From: CAZVCJ01 sp964625745
GTDB taxonomy: Bacteria > Chloroflexota > Anaerolineae > VGOG01
DNA length: 9,355 nucleotides
Assembly (NCBI GenBank): GCA_964625745.1
Contig: CAZVCJ010000155.1
Location: forward strand, 1-9,355
Direction of reading: 5' to 3'
Shown: positions 5,100 to 9,355 of the stretch, piece after piece
Layout of the letters: the number at the start of each line of letters is the position of its first letter
Numbering within the stretch: position 1 is the stretch's first letter
The notes under the pieces: generated by a model
Database searches by the model: none
What the model saw: the letters and a program-made list of their open reading frames with translations, nothing else
What the model was told of the DNA's origin: nothing
Program-made: the position numbers and the translations under genes

Positions 5100-6755
5100 G
5101 TGCCTAGAAAGAGATGGATCTGGATACCCATAACCATAGCAGTCGCAGCCTGCTTGCTGGTGGTCTGCGGCGGCGGTTTTCTCTTTTTATGGTATCAGCA
5201 GGGTGAAGGACTCACAGGCGGTGGAACATTGTGGGGGGAGCTACAAGCTCAACCCAACGCCACGCTTAACTTGACGGGAGACGCCCCCCCCACCCTGGAT
5301 CCCGCCCTCACCCAGGATTCCACCTCAGCATCATACGTAGTAGAAATCTTCAGTGGCCTGGTAACCCTGAACCAGGACTTGGAGGTAGTGCCCGACATCG
5401 CCGAGAGCTGGGAATTGAGCGATGACGGCACGACCTATACCTTCCACCTTCGCGATGACGTCAGGTTCCACGACGGCAAGCCAGTCACAGCCCAGGATTT
5501 CAAGTACGCTATCCAACGGGCCTGCGATCCGGCTACCGGATCGGTAATAGCCGATGCCTACTTAGGTGACATCGTCGGAGCCCAGGCCAGGCTGCGCGGC
5601 GAGGCCGACGATGTCTCAGGTGTGCTGGTTGTTGACGATCACACCCTGCAGATCACCATTGATTCTCCCAAGGCCTACTTCCTCTCCAAGCTGACCTACC
5701 CTACCGCCTTTGTCGTGGATCGAGACAACGTGGAAGGTCCTGTTCAGCCCTGGACAGACCAGCCCAACGGCACCGGCCCCTTCCGCCTGGCCGAGTACCA
5801 GTTGGACTTCAGGATCGTGCTGGAGCGGAACGAGGCATACTATGGCGCCCCCAAGCCCGCCCTGGAGCAGGTGAACTTCTTGTTGGCCGTCGGCTCGCCG
5901 ATGACTATGTACGAGACCGGCGAACTGGATGCGGTGAGCGTCTACCTGGCCGACATTGAGCGAGTCTCTGATCCATCCAACCCGCTGAGCAAAGAGCTCT
6001 CGATCACCCCCGTTCTGAGCCTCTTCTACATTGGGTTCAATGTCCAAAAACCCCCTTTCGATGACCAGAAAGTGCGTCTGGCCTTTAACTACGCGATTGA
6101 CAAAGACAAATACGTGGAAGTGGTATTGAAGGAGATGCAAGTCCAGGCGAAGGGCATCCTCCCTCCCGGTATGCCAGGATACAACGAGAATCTAAAAGGC
6201 TATCCCTACGATCCGGAAAAGGCCCGCCAACTCATTGCCGAATCCCAATACGGCGATGCCAGCAAGCTGCCGCAGATAACTCTCAGCATCTACGGCGGAG
6301 GCGGAGTAGCAGACAAGCAGGTGAAAGCCATCGTAGACATGTACAAGCAAAACCTGGGGGTAGACATCGCCGTCCAGCAAACCGATTGGGCGACCTACCT
6401 CTGGGATTTGAGGGCTCATCGTTACCAGATGTTCGGCCTGACCGCGGGCTGGATAGCCGATTATCCTGACCCTCAGGACTTTCTGGACATCCTGTTTCAC
6501 AGCGAGAGCAGCAACAATGACACAGAGTACTCCAACCCCGAAGTTGACAGGCTCCTGGAGGAGGCTCGGGGAGAGCAGGATTTTGAAAGGCGCGTGGAGC
6601 TCTATCAACAGGCCGAAGGGATAATCCTGGGTGACGCCCCGATAGTACCGCTGACCCACGATGCAGATTACTGGCTGACTAAACCCTACGTAGAGGGAAT
6701 GATCTATCCCCCGGTCATCATCCCTAAACTGAAGTACGTCTCAATCAGCAAATAA
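5100..6755 (+). CDS. ABC transporter solute-binding protein, family 5 (peptide/oligopeptide type)
   Basis: The 551-residue product has the full length and motifs of SBP_bac_5 proteins (OppA/DppA type). After the anchor comes PTLDPALTQD, the signature-like block LRDDVRFHDGKPVTAQDF near residue 120, NGTGPFRLAEY, and the conserved VRLAFNYAIDKDKY near residue 330. It would capture peptides, or other solutes of this broad family, outside the membrane and deliver them to an ABC permease; specificity cannot be read from sequence. Residues 6-31 form a continuous hydrophobic helix with a cysteine at 23 (LLVVCGGG) that is a poor lipobox, so membrane anchoring is likelier than lipidation. The GTG at 5100 is chosen because GGAGG (5091-5095) precedes it and the nearby ATG at 5096 runs into a stop after three codons. 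It is probably cotranscribed with the sigma gene. Confidence 0.93.
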   Translation: MPRKRWIWIPITIAVAACLLVVCGGGFLFLWYQQGEGLTGGGTLWGELQAQPNATLNLTGDAPPTLDPALTQDSTSASYVVEIFSGLVTLNQDLEVVPDIAESWELSDDGTTYTFHLRDDVRFHDGKPVTAQDFKYAIQRACDPATGSVIADAYLGDIVGAQARLRGEADDVSGVLVVDDHTLQITIDSPKAYFLSKLTYPTAFVVDRDNVEGPVQPWTDQPNGTGPFRLAEYQLDFRIVLERNEAYYGAPKPALEQVNFLLAVGSPMTMYETGELDAVSVYLADIERVSDPSNPLSKELSITPVLSLFYIGFNVQKPPFDDQKVRLAFNYAIDKDKYVEVVLKEMQVQAKGILPPGMPGYNENLKGYPYDPEKARQLIAESQYGDASKLPQITLSIYGGGGVADKQVKAIVDMYKQNLGVDIAVQQTDWATYLWDLRAHRYQMFGLTAGWIADYPDPQDFLDILFHSESSNNDTEYSNPEVDRLLEEARGEQDFERRVELYQQAEGIILGDAPIVPLTHDADYWLTKPYVEGMIYPPVIIPKLKYVSISK

Positions 6756-6761
6756 AAAAGC

Positions 6762-6884
6762 CGAAACTATTCACCTGCTCCCGTCGGATCTGGCGATCCG
6801 ACGGCTGAACAAGCTGAATTCGGCTGATTTCGGCCTGTCTGGCCTGGATTTGGCAATCCAGGCCGAGCAAGGTGGACAGTTACG
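6762..6884. repeat. Inverted pair of REP-like hairpin repeats (REPIN-like)
   Basis: Two perfect 10-bp hairpins, each with a TGGC loop on the plus strand, lie at 6781-6804 (arm CCGTCGGATC) and 6841-6864 (arm GGCCTGGATT). The outer flank of the first, CGAAACTATTCACCTGCTC (6762-6780), matches the reverse complement of the outer flank of the second (6865-6884), CGTAACTGTCCACCTTGCTC, at 16 of 19 positions with one indel. The two units are therefore inverted copies with different but fully paired stems. No T-run follows either hairpin. They fill most of the 224-bp gap between the binding-protein gene and oppD. Confidence 0.75.
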
Positions 6885-6920
6885 AAAAGCCGAAGCGTGC
6901 CGCAAGTTAACTTAACTACA

Positions 6921-6951
6921 TTGGCTGTCTAGCCATCGCAAGACGTATATA
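6921..6951 (+). promoter_or_regulatory. Weak possible promoter before oppD
   Basis: TTGGCT (6921-6926) and TATATA (6946-6951) are separated by 19 nt, longer than ideal. The region is locally AT-rich compared with its surroundings and precedes the strong ribosome binding site AAGGAGG (6966-6972). oppD may instead be read from the upstream operon through the hairpins. Confidence 0.25.
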
Positions 6952-6979
6952 GCTATAAACTAGAGAAGGAGGAATAGAA

Positions 6980-7972
6980 ATGGCGCTGTTAGAAGTAAAG
7001 GGCCTGAAGACCCGCTTTTTCACCGAAGACGGAGTGGTTCACGCCGTCAATGGTATCTCCTACGATCTCGAGGAGGGGGATGCGCTGGGGATCGTGGGCG
7101 AATCGGGGTGCGGTAAAAGCGTGAGCGTCCTTTCTATCATGCGCCTCATCCCCGAGCCCCCAGGCAAGATCGTTGGAGGTGAGGTGCTGTTCGAAGGGCG
7201 AGACATAATGGAGATGGACCCGGAAGAAGTGCGCAAGGTGAGAGGGAACAGGATCGCCATGGTGTTCCAGGACCCCATGACTTCCCTCAACCCCGTTCTG
7301 ACCATTGGGCGGCAGATTGACGAGGCCCTGGAGCTGCACATGGGCATGGACAAACATCAATCCCGCCAGCGCACCGTCGAGCTTCTGGAGATGGTGGGCA
7401 TCCCCCAGGCAGCAAACCGCCACGATGATTATCCCCATCAATTCTCCGGTGGAATGCGTCAGAGGGTGATGATCGCCATGGCCCTCTCCTGCAACCCCCG
7501 CATCCTCATCGCCGACGAGCCCACCACTGCCCTGGACGTCACCATCCAGGCTCAGATCATTGAGCTCGTGAAGAGGCTCAAGGACGACATAGGCATGGCC
7601 GTCGTTTGGATCACCCACGACCTGGGGGTGGTCGCTGGATTGGCCGAAAAGCTCATCGTCATGTACGCCGGCTACATCGTGGAGCGAGCCGGTGTCAAGG
7701 ATGTCTACGGCGACCCACGGCACCCCTACACCATCGGCCTGCTGGGGTCGCTGCCGCGCCTGGACGAGGTTCGCGAGAGGTTGTACTCCATGAGGGGGCT
7801 ACCACCCGACCTGATTGATCTGCAGCCCGGCTGCCCCTTCGCGCCCCGCTGCGACTATGTCATTGATCGCTGCTGGGAGGAGACGCCGCCCTTGGAGCCT
7901 GTCACCATCGGCCACGAAATAGCCTGCTGGGTAGATGTTCGAAGTTCGCAACCCAACAAGCCCGCAAATTAG
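6980..7972 (+). CDS. oppD: Peptide-type ABC transporter ATP-binding protein, OppD/DppD family
   Basis: The 330-residue product is a complete ABC ATPase of the oligopeptide/dipeptide/nickel subfamily. Visible are Walker A GESGCGKS (40-47), the ABC signature FSGGMRQR (155-162), Walker B ILIADEP with D179/E180, and the switch histidine H213 in WITHD. The C-terminal oligo_HPY region (about 240-325) has cysteines in CPFAPRC, DRC and ACW, a pattern typical of OppD/DppD and reported in some relatives to hold an iron-sulfur cluster. It would hydrolyse ATP at the cytoplasmic face, paired with the next gene product, to power import. AAGGAGG lies 7 nt before the ATG. The oppF start follows 9 nt after the stop. 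No permease gene lies between it and the binding protein. Confidence 0.94.
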   Translation: MALLEVKGLKTRFFTEDGVVHAVNGISYDLEEGDALGIVGESGCGKSVSVLSIMRLIPEPPGKIVGGEVLFEGRDIMEMDPEEVRKVRGNRIAMVFQDPMTSLNPVLTIGRQIDEALELHMGMDKHQSRQRTVELLEMVGIPQAANRHDDYPHQFSGGMRQRVMIAMALSCNPRILIADEPTTALDVTIQAQIIELVKRLKDDIGMAVVWITHDLGVVAGLAEKLIVMYAGYIVERAGVKDVYGDPRHPYTIGLLGSLPRLDEVRERLYSMRGLPPDLIDLQPGCPFAPRCDYVIDRCWEETPPLEPVTIGHEIACWVDVRSSQPNKPAN

Positions 7973-7981
7973 GAGGAAATA

Positions 7982-8965
7982 ATGACAGTTGAAAACGAAA
8001 TTTTGGTCAGAGTGGAGAATCTAAAGAAGTATTTCCCCATCACACGGGGCGTGTTTCAAAAGCACGTGGGTGACATTAAAGCCGTGGACGGCGTCAGCTT
8101 TTTCGTCCGACGGAGCGAGACCCTGGGCCTGGTCGGGGAGAGCGGCTGCGGCAAGACAACCACAGGCCGCACCCTCCTGCAACTCTACCGGCCTACCGCT
8201 GGGCATGCCTATTTCGAGGGGCAGGATCTCAGCACGATGAAGGGAGAGGAGCTCAGGCGCATACGCCGCAGGATGCAGATGATCTTCCAGGATCCCTACG
8301 CTTCTCTTAACCCCCGCATGACCATCGGCAGCATCGTCGGCGAGCCTCTGGAGGTGCACAACATCGCCAAAGGCAAAGAGAAAAGGGAGAGGGTCCAAGA
8401 GCTACTTCGTTTGGTGGGTCTAAACCCCTATTTCATCAATCGCTATCCCCACGAGTTCTCCGGCGGACAGCGGCAACGCATAGGTGTGGCTCGGGCCCTG
8501 GCTCTGAATCCCGATTTCATAGTTTGTGACGAGCCAGTCTCGTCCGTAGACGTCTCCATCCAGGCCCAGATCGTCAACCTCCTGGAAGACCTGCAGGAAC
8601 AGTTCGGTATGGCCTATCTCTTCATTGCTCACGACCTGAGCATGGTGCGCCATATCAGCAGCCGGGTGGCGGTGATGTACCTGGGAAAGATCGTGGAGCT
8701 CACTGGTCGCCATGAGCTCTACCACAACCCCCTCCATCCTTATACCCAGGCTCTGCTCTCGGCCGTGCCCATTCCCGACCCTGTGGTGGAGGAAAGACGG
8801 CAGCGCATCATCCTGGAGGGCGACGTACCCAGTCCGGCCAACCCGCCCGATGGATGCAACTTCAGCACTCGCTGCCCGGTGGTGATGGATATCTGCAAAA
8901 AAGAAGATCCGGAGTTCAAGGAAATGGGCAACGAGCACTGGGCGGCTTGTCACCGAGTGGGGTGA
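7982..8965 (+). CDS. oppF: Peptide-type ABC transporter ATP-binding protein, OppF/DppF family
   Basis: The 327-residue product is the partner ATPase. Walker A GESGCGKT is at 52-59, preceded by the long loop typical of OppF (TRGVFQKHVGDIKAVDGV); the signature FSGGQRQR is at 159-166; Walker B FIVCDEP has D183/E184; the switch histidine is H217 in FIAHD. The C-terminal oligo_HPY part carries NPPDGCNFSTRCP and further cysteines near ICKK and AACH, matching the four-cysteine pattern of the family. Its ribosome binding site AGGAGG overlaps the oppD stop codon, so the two are translationally close and certainly one operon. It should form a heterodimer with OppD; the membrane subunits it needs are not in this window. 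Confidence 0.95.
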   Translation: MTVENEILVRVENLKKYFPITRGVFQKHVGDIKAVDGVSFFVRRSETLGLVGESGCGKTTTGRTLLQLYRPTAGHAYFEGQDLSTMKGEELRRIRRRMQMIFQDPYASLNPRMTIGSIVGEPLEVHNIAKGKEKRERVQELLRLVGLNPYFINRYPHEFSGGQRQRIGVARALALNPDFIVCDEPVSSVDVSIQAQIVNLLEDLQEQFGMAYLFIAHDLSMVRHISSRVAVMYLGKIVELTGRHELYHNPLHPYTQALLSAVPIPDPVVEERRQRIILEGDVPSPANPPDGCNFSTRCPVVMDICKKEDPEFKEMGNEHWAACHRVG

Positions 8966-8973
8966 AGGGGGCC

Positions 8974-9005
8974 GCCAGGGGCTCCGCTCCGCTCAAGCCC
9001 CTGGC
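8974..9005 (+). terminator. GC-rich hairpin after oppF, possible terminator or repeat
   Basis: GCCAGGGGCT (8974-8983) and AGCCCCTGGC (8996-9005) form a perfect 10-bp stem with a 12-nt loop, 8 nt after the oppF stop. There is no T-run, so intrinsic termination is doubtful. A second short hairpin, AGCCCC-CGCC-GGGGCT (9017-9032), follows. Confidence 0.4.
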
Positions 9006-9036
9006 TCAATCTACGAAGCCCCCGCCGGGGCTGGAT

Positions 9037-9064
9037 TTGACAGGCCGATAGGCCTTTGTATACT
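9037..9064 (+). promoter_or_regulatory. Putative strong sigma70-type promoter within the post-oppF repeat region
   Basis: A perfect TTGACA (9037-9042) is followed after 16 nt by TATACT (9059-9064). It points toward the gene at 9313 but leaves a leader of about 240 nt. It is the first of three promoter-like signals in the gene-free stretch 8966-9312. Confidence 0.5.
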
Positions 9065-9079
9065 GAGCCCGACGGCGCC

Positions 9080-9104
9080 TGTCCTGAGCAGGGTCGAAGG
9101 ATCA
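9080..9104. repeat. Dispersed-type repeat (TCCTGAGCAGGGTCGAAGGA)
   Basis: The sequence TCCTGAGCAGGGTCGAAGGA (9082-9101) has complementary ends (TCCT/AGGA) and an inner CCTG-AG-CAGG palindrome. Its reverse complement resembles a CCTTCGAC...TCAGGA motif that I associate with intergenic repeats in environmental Chloroflexota; this is from memory and unverified. Confidence 0.45.
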
Positions 9105-9123
9105 GCCCCGGACGGGACGGCAC

Positions 9124-9152
9124 TTGACTTTTCTCGCTTTTGCTGATAAAAT
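9124..9152 (+). promoter_or_regulatory. Sigma70-type promoter, duplicate of the sigma-gene promoter
   Basis: TTGACT (9124-9129), 17 nt and TAAAAT (9147-9152) repeat exactly the boxes and spacing found at 4028-4056. Similarity extends to TTGACTTTT at the start and TAAAATA(T/C)GGA at the end. Confidence 0.75.
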
Positions 9153-9171
9153 ACGGACGATGTCTCAAGAG

Positions 9172-9201
9172 TGAACCTTTTACCCACTTGATGGGTATAA
9201 T
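9172..9201 (+). promoter_or_regulatory. Second copy of the GAACC-GTATAA element, putative ECF-type promoter
   Basis: TGAACCTTTTACC (9172-9184) is followed by GGTATAAT (9194-9201), with 17 nt between GAACC and GTATAA. It matches the element at 4079-4109 at the first 13 bases and in the -10-like part. TATAAT is also a perfect sigma70 -10 box, but no TTGACA-like box lies at the right distance; GAACCT occupies that place. Confidence 0.5.
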
Positions 9202-9250
9202 AGGCGGGATAGGTTCTTGAGTTGTTGGTCTTTGGCAACATAGAGCAACA

Positions 9251-9291
9251 CTAAACCGTTTCTTGGAGAGAAAGGTTCTCTCCAGTTTTAG
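9251..9291 (+). promoter_or_regulatory. Leader hairpin just before the last gene
   Basis: TGGAGAGAA (9264-9272) and TTCTCTCCA (9276-9284) form a perfect 9-bp stem with an AGG loop. CTAAAC (9251-9256) and GTTTTAG (9285-9291) can extend it with a bulge. It lies about 11 nt upstream of the ribosome binding site and could influence translation, or act as an attenuator-like structure without a T-run. Confidence 0.4.
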
Positions 9292-9312
9292 CAGGCATCA
9301 GGAAAGGGGGTG

Positions 9313-9355
9313 ATGAAACGGGACCAGCAAGATAAGGGCGGAGAGATATTCCGCC
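9313..9355 (+). CDS. Start of an unidentified gene, 3' part outside window
   Basis: The ATG at 9313 opens a frame of 14 visible codons (MKRDQQDKGGEIFR) that runs off the right edge. It is preceded by GGAAAGGGGG (9301-9310), a good ribosome binding site; a GTG at 9310 in the same frame is a less likely start. Three promoter-like signals and a leader hairpin point into it. The visible residues are hydrophilic and too few to name a family. Because its leader repeats the promoter cassette of the ECF sigma gene, it probably belongs to the same regulon. Confidence 0.55.
   Translation, partial: MKRDQQDKGGEIFR

Noticed and set aside
5616..6659. Minus-strand frames of 174 and 155 codons
   Set aside because: They are antisense to the solute-binding protein gene and have no start signals or recognisable motifs.
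6989..7723. 244-codon minus-strand frame
   Set aside because: It is antisense to oppD and reflects codon bias of the real gene.
8950..9241. Minus-strand frames after oppF
   Set aside because: They consist of translated repeats and promoter sequence, with Ser/Arg/Pro-rich low-complexity products.
9335..9355. Short GGCGGA...TCCGCC hairpin at the right edge
   Set aside because: It lies within the first codons of the partial gene, is short, and cannot be assessed without the downstream sequence.

Overview
This 9.4 kb window of moderately GC-rich DNA most resembles a member of the Chloroflexota (Anaerolineae-like). I infer this from the product set (a Ctc/TL5-type ribosomal protein L25, a Thr/Pro-rich LysM lipoprotein, a glycosidase fused to what looks like an O-antigen ligase) and from the many short palindromic dispersed repeats. 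No rRNA, tRNA, CRISPR array or transposase gene was found.

Layout. Bases 1-2019 (minus strand, running off the left edge) hold one open frame of at least 673 codons. It has an N-terminal membrane anchor, a glycoside hydrolase domain with two likely catalytic glutamates, a beta-rich domain, and then membrane helices that look like the start of an O-antigen ligase. A palindromic repeat lies in frame inside it. A compact divergent promoter region (2040-2107) separates this gene from rplY (2230-2880), which ends in a textbook intrinsic terminator followed by a dispersed hairpin repeat. Next is a LysM lipoprotein with its own strong promoter (3171-3824), then 332 bp without a gene that carries a 15-bp inverted repeat and a tandem promoter.

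The second half looks like one functional block: an ECF sigma factor (4157-4738), an overlapping unrecognised small protein in the position where an anti-sigma factor often lies (4725-5072), and a family 5 peptide-type solute-binding protein (5100-6755). After a gap holding an inverted pair of REP-like hairpins come the two transporter ATPases oppD and oppF (6980-8965). The expected oppB/oppC permeases are absent. After oppF is a repeat-rich leader with three promoter-like signals and the first codons of another gene (9313-9355, partial).

The most interesting signal is non-coding. The leader of the sigma gene and the leader of the last gene share the same cassette: a sigma70 promoter with identical boxes (TTGACT-17-TAAAAT), followed about 50 bp later by a GAACCTTTTACC...GTATAA element that resembles an ECF-type promoter. 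This suggests the sigma factor may control itself and a second transcription unit. No clearly new defence or mobile system is visible.
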